DNA of 64,000 nucleotides, taken from positions 6,138,001-6,202,000 of the forward strand of contig NZ_CP107819.1 in the NCBI RefSeq assembly GCF_036346295.1. The letters are read 5' to 3'. The notes beneath the pieces were generated by a model. It made no database searches. It saw only the letters and a program-made list of their open reading frames with translations, and was not told where the DNA came from. Origin of the DNA: Streptomyces sp. NBC_00536 (GTDB lineage Bacteria > Actinomycetota > Actinomycetes > Streptomycetales > Streptomycetaceae). Positions 1 to 31,700 of the stretch are shown here, in pieces. Position numbers and translations under genes: made by a program. Position 1 is the stretch's first letter, and every line of letters begins with the position of its first letter.

Positions 1-3000
1 TCCGGCTCGTGGAGTCGTGGGGCGTGAAGCCCGACTTTGTGGCTGGGCATTCGATCGGTGAGATCGCGGCCGCCCATGTGGTCGGGGTGCTGTCCCTGGA
101 GGATGCGTGCACTCTGGTCGAGGCTCGTGGGCGGCTGATGCAGGCGCTGCCGGGTGGTGGCGTGATGATCGCCGTTCAGGCGTCCGAGGCTGAGGTGCTG
201 CCGCTGCTCACCGACCGGGTGAGCATTGCCGCGGTCAATGGTCCGCAGTCGGTCGTCATTGCTGGTGATGAGGCTGACGCGGTGGCGATCGCCGAGTCGT
301 TCACCGACCGCAAGTCCAAGCGGCTCACGGTCAGTCACGCGTTCCATTCGCCGCACATGGACGGCATGTTGGAGGACTTCCGGGCCGTGGCCGCGGGTCT
401 GTCGTACGAGGCTCCGCGCATCCCCGTCGTCTCCAACCTCACCGGGGCCCTGGTCACGGACGAGATGGGCTCGGCCGAGTTCTGGGTCCGTCACGTCCGC
501 GAAGCCGTCCGCTTCCTGGACGGCATCCGGACGCTGGAAGCCGCGGGCGTCACGAAGTACGTCGAACTTGGCCCTGACGGTGTGCTGTCCGCCCTGGCCC
601 AGGACTGCGTGAGTGGTGGTGGCGGAGGCTCCGTCTTCATCCCCGTACTCCGCAAGGCCCGCCCCGAGCCGGAGACCGTCACCACCGCCCTCGCGGCGGC
701 CCACGTCCACGGCATCCCCGTCGACTGGCAGGCGTTCTACGCCGGGACCGGCGCCCAGCGCGTCGACCTCCCCACCTACCCCTTCCAGCACGAGCGCTAC
801 TGGCTGGAGCCCGCCACCGCCGGAGCCGGTGATGTGAGCGGAGCGGGGCTAGACCCGGCCGGGCACCCGCTGCTCGGCGCGGCCGTCACCCTGGCCGGCT
901 CGGACAGTGTGCTGTTCACCGGTCGGCTCTCGCTCCGCACGCAGCCCTGGCTCGCCGACCACACCGTGTCCGGCACCACCGTGCTGCCGGGTGCCGCATT
1001 CGTCGAACTCGCCGTGCGTGCCGGTGATCAGGCAGGTTGCGAGCGGGTCGAGGCACTGGTGCTCGATGTGCCGCTCACCCTGCCCGCCGAGGGCGCTGTG
1101 CGCGTCCAGGTACTCGTCGAGACGCCCGACGCTCAGGGCCGCCGTTCCTTCACCGTTTCCTCCCGGCCGGAGGCCGCTCCGGCCGACACCCCCTGGGAGC
1201 GCCACGCCTGGGGCGTGCTCGCACCCACCGCCCCCGCACCCTCGTTCGATCTGGCGCAGTGGCCGCCCGCCGGGGCCGAGGCCGTGGACATCACGGACCT
1301 CTACGCGTCCCACCGGCCCGAGCGCGGTGGCCTGTTCCGTGCCGTGGAGGCCGTCTGGCGCCGCGACCGTGACCTCTTCGCCGAGGTGCGTCTGCCCGAA
1401 GGCGGCCCGGACGCACAGGCCTTCGGCCTGCACCCGGCGCTGCTCGACGCCGCCGCGCACGCGGCCTTCGTACTCGACGAGCAGCGCGGAACGGGAGCCG
1501 GGCTGGGCACCTGGTCCGAGGTGACCCTGCACGCCGTGGGCGCCGGTGCCCTGCGCGTACGGATACGGCGGGACCTCGATGGCGCCGTGGGCCTGGACCT
1601 CGCGGACGACCTGGGTGCACCCGTGGCCACCGTGGGCGGGCTGACTCCGCGCCCCTTCGTGGGTGACTCCGGTGCTCTGCACGCGAGTTCAGGTGGACAG
1701 GTCGTCCAGCACGACGCGCTGTTCCAGCTCGACTGGGTGCGGCTGCCTCTCGCCGACGGCCCGTCCGCTCCCGCCGGGGAGTGGGCCGTACTCGGCGCCG
1801 CCACCGGCTACGCGGACCTGGCGGCGCTGGGCGCAGCGGTCGACGCGGGCGCTCCCGTACCGCCCTACGTCGTCGTCCCCTTGGAGCGGCAGCCGACCGG
1901 CAACGGGGCGGATGCCCTGCACGATGCCCTGCACGGGGCGCTCGCCCTGGTGCGGTCCTGGCTGGACGACCAGCGCTTCGAGACCTCGCGCCTCGTCGTC
2001 CTGACCCGAGGCGCGGTCGCCGGGCCCGGCGAAGGCGTCGAGGACCTGCCGCACGCCGCGGTGTGGGGCCTGGTGCGTTCCGCGGAGACGGAGAACCCCG
2101 GCCGCTTCGTTCTCGTAGACGTAGACGTAGACGTAGACGTAGACGCAGACGAGAACGTCGACGCCACGCTCTCCGCCGTACTCGCCTCCAGCGAGCCGGA
2201 GTTGCTGCTCCGGGACGGAGTCGTACGTGCCCCCCGGCTGAACCGGAGCCGTACCGCCTCCCACCCCCACCCCCACTCCCGCTCCGACGCCGCCGGTATC
2301 GATCCGGCCGGAACCGTCCTGATCACCGGTGGGTCCGGCACGCTCGCCGGTATCGTCGCCCGGCACCTGGCCACCGCCCACGGCGTACGGCGGCTGCTGC
2401 TGCTGAGCCGTCGGGGTGCCGACGCCCCGGGTGCCGGTGAACTCACTGCTGAGCTGGCCGCTTTGGGTGCGGAGGTGTCGTGGGCGGCGTGTGACGCGGG
2501 TGACCGGGACGCGCTGGCGGCGGTGCTGTCCGCCGTTCCCGCCGCGCATCCGCTGACCGCGGTCGTCCACACGGCCGGTGTCCTGGACGACGGGGTGATC
2601 GGTTCGCTCACCCCGGAGCGCCTCGACACGGTCCTGCGTCCCAAGGCCGATGCCGCGCTCCACCTGCACGAACTGACCCGCGACCTGCCCCTGTCCGCCT
2701 TCGTCCTCTTCTCCGCGATCGCCGGAACCCTCGGGAGTGCGGGCCAGGGCAACTACGCGGCAGCCAACGTCTTCCTGGACGCGCTGGCCCAGCACCGCCA
2801 CTGCCAGGGCCTGCCGGCCACCTCGCTCGCCTGGGGCCTGTGGGCCGACGCCAGCGGGATGACCGGCGGACTCGACGCGGCCCAGCTGCGGCGCATGGAG
2901 CAGCACGGCATGGGCGCGCTCTCCGCCACCGAAGGCATGGAGCTGTTCGACGCTGCCCTCAGCGCGGACCGGCCGGCCCTCGTACCGGCCCGGCTGAACA

Positions 3001-6000
3001 TCCCCGGCCTGCGCCATGCCGCCGGGCCGGGTCCGGTCGCCCCGGTGTTCCGGTCGCTCGTCGGCACGTCGGGCCGCCGGACCGCGCAGACCCGCGCCGA
3101 CGGCGGCACCCCGCTCGCCGAGCGGCTGTCCCGCCTCACCGGTCCCGAACAGGACCGGGCGCTGCTCGATCTCGTACGGGCGCAGATCGCCTCCGCGCTC
3201 GGTCACGCCTCGGCCGAACAGGTCGACCCCGCACGCGCGTTCAAGGATCTGGGCTTCGACTCCCTGACCGCCGTCGAGCTGCGCAACCGGCTGGGCGCCG
3301 CCACCGGACTCCGTCTGCCGACCACGCTCGTCTTCGACCACCCGACGCCCGCCGCGCTCGTCCGGCAGCTGCGCAACGACCTCCTCGGCGCCCCGCAGGA
3401 GCCCGGAACCGCCGCGCCGGACCTCGCCCCGCGCGTCGGCCTCGCCGACGACCCCATCGCCATCGTGGCCATGAGCTGCCGCTACCCCGGCGGTGTCCGC
3501 ACCCCCGAGGAGCTGTGGCGGCTCGTCGAGACCGGTGGCGACGCGATCGCCGGACTCCCGGGCAACCGGGGGTGGAACACCGACGCGTTGTACGCCGACG
3601 AGGACGGCCGGACCTTCGCGGGCGGCTTCCTGTACGACGCCGACTCGTTCGACGCGGACTTCTTCGGGATCTCGCCGCGCGAGGCGCTCGCCATGGACCC
3701 GCAGCAGCGTCTGCTGCTGGAGACGTCCTGGGAGGCGATCGAGCGCGCGGGCATCGACCCGTCGTCGCTGCGCGGCAGCCGGGCCGGTGTCTTCGTCGGC
3801 GCCGCCTACAGCGGCTACGACGCGCAATTGGAGCAGTCCGGCGCGGACGGCGTCCTCGGCCATGTGATGACCGGCAACGCGGGCAGTGTCATGTCCGGCC
3901 GGGTCTCCTACGCACTGGGCCTGGAGGGTCCGGCGGTCACGGTCGACACGGCGTGCTCGTCCTCGCTGGTCGCTCTGCACTGGGCGATCCAGGCCCTGCG
4001 CAACGGTGAGTGCAGCATGGCGCTCGCCGGTGGTGTGACGGTGATGTCGACCCCCGGCACCTTCAGCGAGTTCAGTCAGCAGGGCGGCCTGTCGCCCGAC
4101 GGCCGGTGCAAGGCGTTCGCTGCCGCCGCGGACGGTACCGGCTGGGGCGAAGGCGTCGGCATGCTCCTGGTGGAGCGGTTGTCCGATGCCGAGCGGAACG
4201 GGCATCCGGTGCTGGCGGTGGTGCGTGGTTCGGCTGTCAATCAGGACGGTGCGAGCAATGGTCTGACCGCGCCGAACGGTCCTTCGCAGCAGCGCGTGAT
4301 CCGGGCGGCGCTGGCGAGTGCGGGGCTGTCCGCCGCCGACGTGGATGCGGTGGAGGCGCACGGCACCGGTACGAAGCTGGGTGACCCGATCGAGGCGCAG
4401 GCCCTGCTGGCGACGTACGGGCAGGACCGTGCCGAGGGCCGCCCGCTGTGGCTGGGTTCCATCAAGTCCAACATCGGTCACACGCAGGCCGCGGCCGGTG
4501 TCGCGGGCATCATCAAGATGGTCATGGCGATGCGCCATGGTGTACTGCCGCGCACCCTGCACGTCGACGAGCCGACCCCGCATGTGGACTGGTCGGCGGG
4601 CGAGGTATCCCTGCTGTCGGAGTCGGCCGAGTGGCCGCTCACCGAGCGGCCGAGGCGAGCCGGAGTGTCGTCCTTCGGCATCAGCGGCACCAACGCCCAC
4701 ACCATCATCGAACAGGCCCCGGAGACCGGTACCGGGACCGGCTCGAAGCCCGCGGTGGAGAGCCCCGCGCGCGGCACGCTGCCGTACGTCCTCTCGGCCC
4801 GGACCGCCGACGCCCTCCGGGCCCAGGCGCGGCAGTTGCTGCCCGTGGTGGAGGCGGCCGGCCGACCCCGAGTGGCCGATCTGGCCTACTCGTTGGCCAC
4901 CGGACGCGCAGGTCTCGATCACCGCGCGGCGCTCGTCGCCGACGACCCGGAGAACCTGACGCGGGTGCTCGCGGCACTGGCGGCGGGCGAGCAGGTGCCC
5001 GGTCTGGTGCGGGGCACGACCTCCGGTGGCGGGCTCGCCTTCCTGTTCACGGGGCAGGGGAGTCAGCGGCTGGGGATGGGCCGTGAGCTGTACGAGGCGT
5101 ATCCCGTCTTCGCGCGGGCTCTGGACGCGGTGTGTGCGCGGTTCGAACTGCCGCTGAAGGACGTGCTGTTCGGTGCGGATGCGGATCTGCTGAACGAGAC
5201 CGCCCACACCCAGCCCGCTCTCTTCGCCGTCGAGGTGGCGCTGTTCCGTCTGCTGGAGGCGTGGGGCGTGCGGCCCGACGTCCTGGCCGGGCACTCGATC
5301 GGTGAGATCGCGGCCGCCCATGTGGCCGGGGTGCTGTCCCTGGACGACGCCTGCACTCTGGTCGAGGCGCGGGGGCGGTTGATGGGCGCGCTGCCGACCG
5401 GCGGCGTGATGATCGCCGTACAGGCGTCGGAGGACGAGGTCCTGCCGCTGCTGACGGACCGGGTGAGCATCGCCGCGATCAACGGCCCGCAGGCGGTCGT
5501 GATCGCGGGTGACGAGGCGGACGCGGTGGCGATCGCCGAGTCCCTGACCGGCCGCAAGTCCAAGCGCCTCGCCGTCAGTCACGCCTTCCACTCGCCCCAC
5601 ATGGACGGCATGCTCGCCGACTTCCGCAAGGTCGCCGAGGGCCTCGTCTACGAGAGCCCGCGCATCCCCATCGTCTCCAATCTCACCGGCGCCCTCGTCA
5701 CCGACGAAATGACTTCGGCGGACTTCTGGGTCCGCCACGTCCGGGAGCCCGTCCGCTTCCTCGACGGCATCCGCGCCCTGGAGAGCCACGGGGTCACCAC
5801 CTACATCGAACTCGGCCCCGACGGCGTCCTCTCCGCCCTCGCCCAGGACTGCGTCACCGACGGGACCGCGATCTTCGCCCCCGTACTCCGGGCGGCCCGT
5901 TCCGAGCCCGAGACCGTCACCACCGCCCTCGCCACGGCCCATGTCCACGGCATCCCCGTCGACTGGCAGGCGTACTTCGCCGGGACCGGCGCCCAGCGCG

Positions 6001-8309
6001 TCGACCTCCCCACCTACCCCTTCCAGGGCAAGCGCCACTGGCCCGAAGCCGCCGCCCCGAGCGGTCCGGCGTCCGGACGCGCGGACCAGGAAGCCGACGC
6101 GCGCTTCTGGGACGCGGTCGAGCGGGCGGACCTGGGCTCCCTGGCCGGTGGGCCGGAGATCGACGGGGACCAGCCGCTCAGCTCCGTACTGCCCGCCCTC
6201 GCCGACTGGCGCCGCAACCAGCAGGCGCAGTCGCAGGCGGACGCCCGGCTCTACCGCATCGCGTGGCAGCCGTGGTCCGAGGCCGAACGGGGCACACCCG
6301 CAGGTACCTGGCTGGTGGCCGTGCCGGCTCCGTACGCGGACGATCCGTGGGTCCGCGCGCTGACCGACCGGATGGCCGAAGGCGGTGCGGGCGTCGTACC
6401 GTTCACGCTCGACGTCGCCGACAGCGACCCGGCGTCGCTGCGTGCCCGGCTGGACGAGCGGCTGCGCGAGGCGGTGGCGGGCGGCCCGGTGGCCGGTGTC
6501 CTGTCCCTCCTCGCGCTGGACGAGCGGCCCCACCCCGAACACCCGAGCGTGCCGGTCGGACTGGCCCTCACCTCCGCCCTCACGGAAGGCGGCATCGACG
6601 CACCGCTGTGGTGTGTCACACGCGACGCCGTCGCGGCCGCCGGGAGCGACGCACTCGGCGGCGCCGCCCAGGCGCAGGTCTGGGGCCTCGGCCGGGTCGT
6701 CGCCCTGGAGCACCCCGAGCGCTGGGGCGGTCTCGTCGACCTCCCGGCGGAGTGCGACGACCGCGTCCTGTCCCGGCTGATGGCGGTGCTCGCCGGAGCG
6801 GGCGACGAGGACCAGGTGGCGGTACGTACCTCCGGCACCCTGGTACGACGGCTGGTGCGGGCCGCCGCCCCGACGGGCGCGCGCCCCGCGGCCTGGACCC
6901 CGCGCGGCACGGTGCTCGTCACCGGCGGCACGGGCGCACTCGGCCGCCACGTGGCGCGCCACCTCGCCGAGCGGGGTGCCGAACGGCTCGTGCTCGTCAG
7001 CCGCCGGGGCGCGGATGCGCCCGGCGCGGCCGAGACCGAGGCGGAACTCTCCGCGTTCGGCGCGGCCGTGTCCCTCGTGGCCTGCGACGTATCCGACCGG
7101 GACGCGCTCGGAGCGCTCGTCGCGCGGCTCGCCGCCGATGGCACTCCGGTGCGTGCCGTGGTGCACGCCGCCGGTGTCTCGCAGCCGCCCGGCACGGGCA
7201 CGGACCTCCCCGGCTTCGCCCGGGTCGTGGCCGCGAAGACGGCGGGAGCCGTCCATCTCGACGCGCTGTTCGACGCGCCGGACTCCCTCGACGCCTTCGT
7301 CCTCTTCTCCTCCATCGCCGGTGTCTGGGGCAGCGGCGGCCAAGGGGCGTACGCGGCCGCCAACACCTTCCTCGACGCGCTCGCCGAACGGCGCAGGGCC
7401 CGCGGACTCGCCGCCACGGCGATCGCCTGGGGACCCTGGGCCGACGGCGGCATGGCGAGCGAGGGCGACGCGGAGGAGCAGCTGAGCCGACGCGGTCTGC
7501 CGCCCATGGACCGGGCGACGAACCTGCTGGCGCTGGAACGTGCCGTCGCGGGCCGGGAAGCAGCGGTGACCGTCGCCGATGTCGACTGGGCGCGCTTCGC
7601 GCCCGTGTTCGCCGCGGCCCGTCCCCGCCCGCTCATCGGCGACCTGCCCGAGGTACGGGACGCACTGCGCGGGGACACCCCGGCCGGGGAAGGACCGGGG
7701 GAGACCGCTTCCCCCGCCGTACTCCGGCGGCTGACGGAACTCAGCGGGCAGGACAGGGAAGCGGCCCTCCTCGACCTCGTGCGCGAGCACGTGGCAACGG
7801 CCCTGGGTCACCCGTCCGTTGACGCGGTCGCGGCCGAACGGGCCTTCAAGGACCTCGGCTTCGACTCGCTCACCGCCGTCGAACTGCGCAACCGCCTCGG
7901 CGCCGCCTGCGGCCTGCGGCTGCCGTCCAGCCTCGTCTTCGACTACCCCACCCCGCAGGCGCTCACCCGGCACCTGCTGCACACCCTCTTCCCCGAAGGG
8001 GCGGGCGGACCGGCCGGACCGGCTCTGGACACCGACCCGCAGGAGGCGGAACTGCGCCGGACGCTGGCCGCCATCCCGCTGGGCCGGATCCGCGAGGCGG
8101 GGCTCCTGGACACGCTGCTCCGGCTCGCCGGACCCGACACCCCCGCCCCTGCCACGAGTACCGCCGACGAGGGCGAGTCCATCGACACGATGGATCTCCA
8201 GGACCTCCTCGACCTGGCGCTCGACGGCGGCGGCGATCCCGACGGCCTCGATGGCCTCGACGGCCGCGATGGCCCCAGCGGCAACGACAACGACAGCAAC
8301 CGATTCTGA
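1..8309 (+). CDS. Modular type I PKS, 5' partial, two modules (M1 and M2)
   Basis: This gene extends and reduces a polyketide chain with two malonyl units. The reading frame is open from base 3 to the TGA at 8307-8309 (2768 residues in the window), so the start lies off the left edge. Counting from base 3, the order is AT (to about 270, N-terminus missing), DH (288-560), KR (590-1020), ACP (1055-1125), KS (1150-1572), AT (1678-2010), KR (2060-2540) and ACP (2590-2655). A C-terminal docking tail contains [16 protein letters not shown] and ends in a Gly/Asp-rich stretch. The next PKS gene starts 24 bp downstream, so the two are probably co-transcribed and translationally coupled. There is no thioesterase, which fits an internal PKS subunit handing its chain to gene 2. 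The assignment as PKS is certain; the identity of the pathway is not. Confidence 0.97.
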   Translation, partial: RLVESWGVKPDFVAGHSIGEIAAAHVVGVLSLEDACTLVEARGRLMQALPGGGVMIAVQASEAEVLPLLTDRVSIAAVNGPQSVVIAGDEADAVAIAESFTDRKSKRLTVSHAFHSPHMDGMLEDFRAVAAGLSYEAPRIPVVSNLTGALVTDEMGSAEFWVRHVREAVRFLDGIRTLEAAGVTKYVELGPDGVLSALAQDCVSGGGGGSVFIPVLRKARPEPETVTTALAAAHVHGIPVDWQAFYAGTGAQRVDLPTYPFQHERYWLEPATAGAGDVSGAGLDPAGHPLLGAAVTLAGSDSVLFTGRLSLRTQPWLADHTVSGTTVLPGAAFVELAVRAGDQAGCERVEALVLDVPLTLPAEGAVRVQVLVETPDAQGRRSFTVSSRPEAAPADTPWERHAWGVLAPTAPAPSFDLAQWPPAGAEAVDITDLYASHRPERGGLFRAVEAVWRRDRDLFAEVRLPEGGPDAQAFGLHPALLDAAAHAAFVLDEQRGTGAGLGTWSEVTLHAVGAGALRVRIRRDLDGAVGLDLADDLGAPVATVGGLTPRPFVGDSGALHASSGGQVVQHDALFQLDWVRLPLADGPSAPAGEWAVLGAATGYADLAALGAAVDAGAPVPPYVVVPLERQPTGNGADALHDALHGALALVRSWLDDQRFETSRLVVLTRGAVAGPGEGVEDLPHAAVWGLVRSAETENPGRFVLVDVDVDVDVDADENVDATLSAVLASSEPELLLRDGVVRAPRLNRSRTASHPHPHSRSDAAGIDPAGTVLITGGSGTLAGIVARHLATAHGVRRLLLLSRRGADAPGAGELTAELAALGAEVSWAACDAGDRDALAAVLSAVPAAHPLTAVVHTAGVLDDGVIGSLTPERLDTVLRPKADAALHLHELTRDLPLSAFVLFSAIAGTLGSAGQGNYAAANVFLDALAQHRHCQGLPATSLAWGLWADASGMTGGLDAAQLRRMEQHGMGALSATEGMELFDAALSADRPALVPARLNIPGLRHAAGPGPVAPVFRSLVGTSGRRTAQTRADGGTPLAERLSRLTGPEQDRALLDLVRAQIASALGHASAEQVDPARAFKDLGFDSLTAVELRNRLGAATGLRLPTTLVFDHPTPAALVRQLRNDLLGAPQEPGTAAPDLAPRVGLADDPIAIVAMSCRYPGGVRTPEELWRLVETGGDAIAGLPGNRGWNTDALYADEDGRTFAGGFLYDADSFDADFFGISPREALAMDPQQRLLLETSWEAIERAGIDPSSLRGSRAGVFVGAAYSGYDAQLEQSGADGVLGHVMTGNAGSVMSGRVSYALGLEGPAVTVDTACSSSLVALHWAIQALRNGECSMALAGGVTVMSTPGTFSEFSQQGGLSPDGRCKAFAAAADGTGWGEGVGMLLVERLSDAERNGHPVLAVVRGSAVNQDGASNGLTAPNGPSQQRVIRAALASAGLSAADVDAVEAHGTGTKLGDPIEAQALLATYGQDRAEGRPLWLGSIKSNIGHTQAAAGVAGIIKMVMAMRHGVLPRTLHVDEPTPHVDWSAGEVSLLSESAEWPLTERPRRAGVSSFGISGTNAHTIIEQAPETGTGTGSKPAVESPARGTLPYVLSARTADALRAQARQLLPVVEAAGRPRVADLAYSLATGRAGLDHRAALVADDPENLTRVLAALAAGEQVPGLVRGTTSGGGLAFLFTGQGSQRLGMGRELYEAYPVFARALDAVCARFELPLKDVLFGADADLLNETAHTQPALFAVEVALFRLLEAWGVRPDVLAGHSIGEIAAAHVAGVLSLDDACTLVEARGRLMGALPTGGVMIAVQASEDEVLPLLTDRVSIAAINGPQAVVIAGDEADAVAIAESLTGRKSKRLAVSHAFHSPHMDGMLADFRKVAEGLVYESPRIPIVSNLTGALVTDEMTSADFWVRHVREPVRFLDGIRALESHGVTTYIELGPDGVLSALAQDCVTDGTAIFAPVLRAARSEPETVTTALATAHVHGIPVDWQAYFAGTGAQRVDLPTYPFQGKRHWPEAAAPSGPASGRADQEADARFWDAVERADLGSLAGGPEIDGDQPLSSVLPALADWRRNQQAQSQADARLYRIAWQPWSEAERGTPAGTWLVAVPAPYADDPWVRALTDRMAEGGAGVVPFTLDVADSDPASLRARLDERLREAVAGGPVAGVLSLLALDERPHPEHPSVPVGLALTSALTEGGIDAPLWCVTRDAVAAAGSDALGGAAQAQVWGLGRVVALEHPERWGGLVDLPAECDDRVLSRLMAVLAGAGDEDQVAVRTSGTLVRRLVRAAAPTGARPAAWTPRGTVLVTGGTGALGRHVARHLAERGAERLVLVSRRGADAPGAAETEAELSAFGAAVSLVACDVSDRDALGALVARLAADGTPVRAVVHAAGVSQPPGTGTDLPGFARVVAAKTAGAVHLDALFDAPDSLDAFVLFSSIAGVWGSGGQGAYAAANTFLDALAERRRARGLAATAIAWGPWADGGMASEGDAEEQLSRRGLPPMDRATNLLALERAVAGREAAVTVADVDWARFAPVFAAARPRPLIGDLPEVRDALRGDTPAGEGPGETASPAVLRRLTELSGQDREAALLDLVREHVATALGHPSVDAVAAERAFKDLGFDSLTAVELRNRLGAACGLRLPSSLVFDYPTPQALTRHLLHTLFPEGAGGPAGPALDTDPQEAELRRTLAAIPLGRIREAGLLDTLLRLAGPDTPAPATSTADEGESIDTMDLQDLLDLALDGGGDPDGLDGLDGRDGPSGNDNDSNRF
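2115..2150 (+). repeat. In-frame GTAGAC hexamer microsatellite in the M1 KR
   Basis: Five perfect copies of GTAGAC (2115-2144) are followed by one GCAGAC variant. They encode an alternating Val-Asp run in the structural half of the M1 KR. Being in-frame, copy-number changes would not break the gene. Confidence 0.9.
2394..2714 (+). repeat. KR tract in M1 almost identical to 54167-54487 in M11
   Basis: About 321 bases of the M1 KR align without gaps to the M11 KR at a constant offset of 51773. I count roughly a dozen differences, with two uninterrupted identical runs of about 90-100 bases each. The surrounding sequence is clearly less similar. Confidence 0.85.
3447..7990 (+). other. PKS module M2: KS-AT(malonyl)-KR(A-type)-ACP
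   Basis: The KS has the TACSSS nucleophile (Cys 3954-3956) plus EAHGTGT and NIGHTQ for the two catalytic His. The AT nucleophile is Ser 5295-5297 with HAFH. The KR has TGGTGALG and Tyr 7350-7352. It lacks the LDD motif, reading [12 protein letters not shown] instead, and has Trp eight residues before the Tyr ([11 protein letters not shown]). Together these are the A-type fingerprint and predict an L-configured hydroxyl. No other KR in the window has this clean pattern. The ACP Ser is 7866-7868. There is no DH. Confidence 0.92.
4977..5173 (+). repeat. AT N-terminal tract in M2 almost identical to 15426-15622 in M4
   Basis: About 197 bases spanning the KS-AT linker and the TGQGSQ motif match M4 at a constant offset of 10449 with only a few differences. 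Shorter pieces of the same block recur in M3, M5, M6, M11 and M12. Confidence 0.8.
8225..8306 (+). repeat. Gly/Asp low-complexity tail of PKS gene 1
   Basis: Repeated GGC, GAC, GAT and CTC codons encode a Gly-Leu-Asp-rich then Asn-Asp-Ser-rich tail after the docking helix. The other complete subunits end directly with their docking helix and lack such a tail. Confidence 0.6.
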
Positions 8310-8323
8310 CGTGCCCGAAGTGC

Positions 8324-8327
8324 GGAG
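8324..8327 (+). promoter_or_regulatory. Ribosome binding site of PKS gene 2
   Basis: GGAG lies six bases before ATG 8334 and only three before GTG 8331. The spacing favours the ATG as the true start. Confidence 0.65.
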
Positions 8328-8333
8328 TAAGTG

Positions 8334-28649
<20,316 letters not shown>

Positions 28650-28661
28650 ACCTCGCCCACA

Positions 28662-28698
28662 GGGCGCGCCGCCGGGTCCGTCCCCGGCGGCGGCGCCC
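28662..28698 (+). terminator. GC-rich hairpin between PKS genes 2 and 3
   Basis: Thirteen bases after the gene 2 stop, a 15-base arm (28662-28676) pairs with 28682-28698 around a five-base loop, with a small bulge. There is no T-run after it. It could terminate or attenuate transcription, or protect the 3' end of the upstream message. The rest of the 131-bp gap holds only the gene 3 ribosome binding site, and I see no convincing promoter in it. Confidence 0.45.
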
Positions 28699-28767
28699 AC
28701 CCCTGAAACGAGACCCGAGACATTTCCGAGTACGTGCGAATCCCTCCACGATCTCGGCCACGCGAAT

Positions 28768-28773
28768 AGGTGA
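28768..28773 (+). promoter_or_regulatory. Ribosome binding site of PKS gene 3
   Basis: AGGTGA sits seven bases upstream of GTG 28781. It decides the start in favour of this GTG and against the 80-codon longer open frame that begins inside gene 2. Confidence 0.65.
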
Positions 28774-28780
28774 AGAGCCA

Positions 28781-31700
28781 GTGGCGAACGAAGCAAAGCT
28801 CCGCGAGTACCTCAAGAAAGTCACTACAGATCTCGACGAGGCATACGGACGCCTGCGGGAGATCGAGAGCCAGGCCCATGAGCCCATTGCCATCACGGCG
28901 ATGAGCTGCCGGTTCCCGGGAGGCGTACGGTCCCCCGAAGAGCTGTGGGAACTGCTCCGCACCGGCGGGGACGCGCTCACCGCATTCCCCGCGGACCGCG
29001 GCTGGGACCTCGACAACCTGTTCTCGGACGACCCCGACGACCACGGCACGTCGGTCACCCGCGAGGGCGGGTTCCTCGGCGGGGCATCCGCGTTCGACGC
29101 CGCGTTCTTCGGGATCTCGCCGCGCGAGGCCATGGCGATGGACCCGCAGCAGCGGCTGCTGCTGGAGACCTCGTGGGAGGCCTTCGAGCGGGCCGGGATC
29201 GACCCGCAGGCGCTGCGCGGCAGCCAGTCCGGCGTGTTCGTCGGGATCAACGGCTCGGACTACCTGACCCCGCTGCTGGAAGCCGCCGAGGACTACGCGG
29301 GGCACCTGGGAACGGGCAACGCCTCCAGCGTGATGTCGGGCAGGCTGTCGTACACCTTCGGCCTGGAAGGGCCGGCGGTCACGGTCGACACGGCGTGCTC
29401 CGCGTCGCTGGTCGCCCTGCACCTGGCCGTGCAGGCGCTGCGGGCCGGGGAGTGCTCGCTGGCCGTTGCCGGTGGCGTGCACGTGATGTCCACGCCCGGA
29501 CTCTTCGTCGAATTCAGCAAGCAGCGCGGGCTGTCCACGGACGGCCGCTGCAAGGCCTTCGCGGCGGGCGCCGACGGATTCGGCCCGGCGGAGGGCGTGG
29601 GCGTCCTGTTGCTGGAGCGGCTCTCCGACGCCCGCAAGCACGGGCGCCCCGTCCTCGCGGTGGTGCGTGGGTCGGCGGTCAACCAGGACGGTGCGAGCAA
29701 CGGTCTGACCGCTCCGAACGGTCCCTCGCAGCAGCGCGTCATCCGCCAGGCCCTCGCCAACGCACGGCTCTCCACCGACCAGGTCGACGTCGTGGAGGCC
29801 CACGGCACCGGCACCAGCCTCGGCGACCCGATCGAGGCCCAGGCGCTCATCGCCACGTACGGCCAGGACCGCCCGGCCGATCAGCCGCTGCTGCTCGGGT
29901 CGGTCAAGTCCAACATCGGCCACACGCAGGCGGCCGCCGGTGTGGCCGGCGTGATCAAGATGGTGCTGGCGATGCAGCACGGCGTGCTGCCGCAGAGCCT
30001 GCACATCGACGAGCCGTCGCCGCACGTGGACTGGGAGTCCGGCGCGGTCTCGCTGCTCACGGAGCGGACGGCGTGGCCCGAGACGACGCATCCGCGTCGT
30101 GCGGGTGTGTCGTCGTTCGGGTTCAGTGGGACGAACGCGCATGTGATTGTGGAGCAGGCTCCGGTGGCTGAGGAGGCTGCGGGGGACTCGGCTGGTGGGG
30201 TTGAGGGCTCGGGTCCTGCGGTGGTGCCGTGGGTGTTGTCGGGTAAGGGTGCGGGGGCGTTGCGGGCGCAGGCGGAGAGGTTGTCGGGGTGGCTTGGCTC
30301 TGCCTCATCTGCTTCTGCGGTTGATGTGGGGTGGTCGTTGGCGTCGTCGCGTGCGGGGTTGGATCACCGGGCTGTGGTGTTGGGTGATCACGCGGCTGGT
30401 GTGGCGGCGGTGGCATCGGGTGTGATGGCTGCTGGTGTGGTGCAGGGGGCGGTGGTCGGGGGCAAGACGGCGTTCGTGTTCCCCGGACAGGGTTCGCAGT
30501 GGGTGGGTATGGCGGTGAGGTTGCTGGATTCCTCGCCGGTGTTCGCCGCCCGGGTGGATGAGTGTGCGAAGGCCCTTGAGCCCTTCACCGACTGGTCGTT
30601 GCGCGATGTCCTGCGCGGCGTCGCAGGTGCTCCGTCGTTGGAGCGGGTGGATGTGGTCCAGCCTGCTCTGTTTGCGGTGATGGTGTCGTTGGCGGAGGTG
30701 TGGCGGGCTGCTGGTGTGCGTCCTGGTGCGGTGATCGGTCATTCGCAGGGTGAGATCGCTGCCGCGTGTGTGGCGGGGATCTTGTCCCTTGAGGATGCGG
30801 CGCGGGTGGTCGCGCTGCGCAGTCAGGCGATCGGGCGGGTGCTGGCGGGTCTGGGCGGCATGGTCTCCGTGCCGTTGCCCGCGAAGGATGTGCGGGAGCT
30901 GATCGCTCCGTGGGGTGAGCAGCGGATCTCGGTGGCCGCGGTGAACGGGCCGTCCTCGGTGGTCGTTTCCGGCGAGGTCGAAGCCTTGGATGAGCTGTTG
31001 GTCTCGTGTGAGGTGGCTGGGGTTCGTGCGAAGCGGATCGCGGTGGACTACGCGTCGCATTCGGCTCAGGTGGAGTTGCTGCGGGAAGAGCTTGCCGAGC
31101 TGTTGGCTCCGGTTGTTCCGCAGCCCGCCGAGGTGCCGTTCTTGTCGACGGTGACGGGTGAGTGGGTGCGGGGTCCGGAGCTGGATGGCGGGTACTGGTT
31201 CCGGAATCTGCGGCAGACGGTGGAGTTGGAGCAGGCGACGCGGACGCTGCTGGAGCAGGGCTTCGGGGTGTTCGTCGAATCGAGCCCGCACCCGGTGCTG
31301 ACGGTGGGTATGCAGGAGACGGTGGAGGCTGCTGGCCGTGAGGCCGCTGTCCTGGGGTCCCTGCGCCGTAACGAGGGTGGCCTGGAGCGTTTTTGGCTGT
31401 CGTTGGGTGAGGCCTGGGTCCGTGGTGTGAGCGTGGACTGGGAGGCGGTGTTCGCGGGCATGGGTGCCCGGCGGGTGGACCTGCCCACTTACGCGTTCCA
31501 GTCGCAGCGGTTCTGGCCGGAGGCCGCGCCCGTGGAGGCGGTGGCGGTGTCCGCGGAGAGCGTGATCGATGCCCGGTTCTGGGAAGCCGTCGAACGCGAA
31601 GACCTCGAAGCGCTGGCCGGGACTCTCGCCTTCGACACCCCCGACACGATCGGCTCCTTGGGGACGGTCCTTCCCGGTCTGTCCTCGTGGCGTCGGCAGA

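Larger units (their letters stand above)
1..3390 (+). other. PKS module M1: (KS)-AT-DH-KR-ACP, KS and AT start off the window
   Basis: The AT keeps its GHSIGE nucleophile (Ser codon 51-53) and the malonyl motif HAFH. The DH keeps His (960-962) in an HxxxGxxxxP motif and the Asp of LLDAAAH (1446-1448). However, the usual YGPxF segment is replaced around 1320-1340 by a shortened GGLF, and the later FAW segment is also degenerate, so dehydration is doubtful. The KR has a TGGSGTLAG cofactor loop, a B-type LDD motif and catalytic Tyr (2754-2756). The ACP carries GFDSL with Ser at 3261-3263. Expected output is a D-configured hydroxyl, or an alkene if the DH still works. The KR shares a near-identical tract with the M11 KR. 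Confidence 0.9.

Noticed and set aside
8050..8309. Thioesterase or release domain at the end of gene 1
   Set aside because: The region after the ACP is too short, about 110 residues, and has a docking helix and low-complexity tail, with no GxSxG hydrolase motif.
8331..8333. GTG immediately before the gene 2 ATG as the start
   Set aside because: It is too close (three bases) to the GGAG at 8324-8327; ATG 8334 has better spacing.
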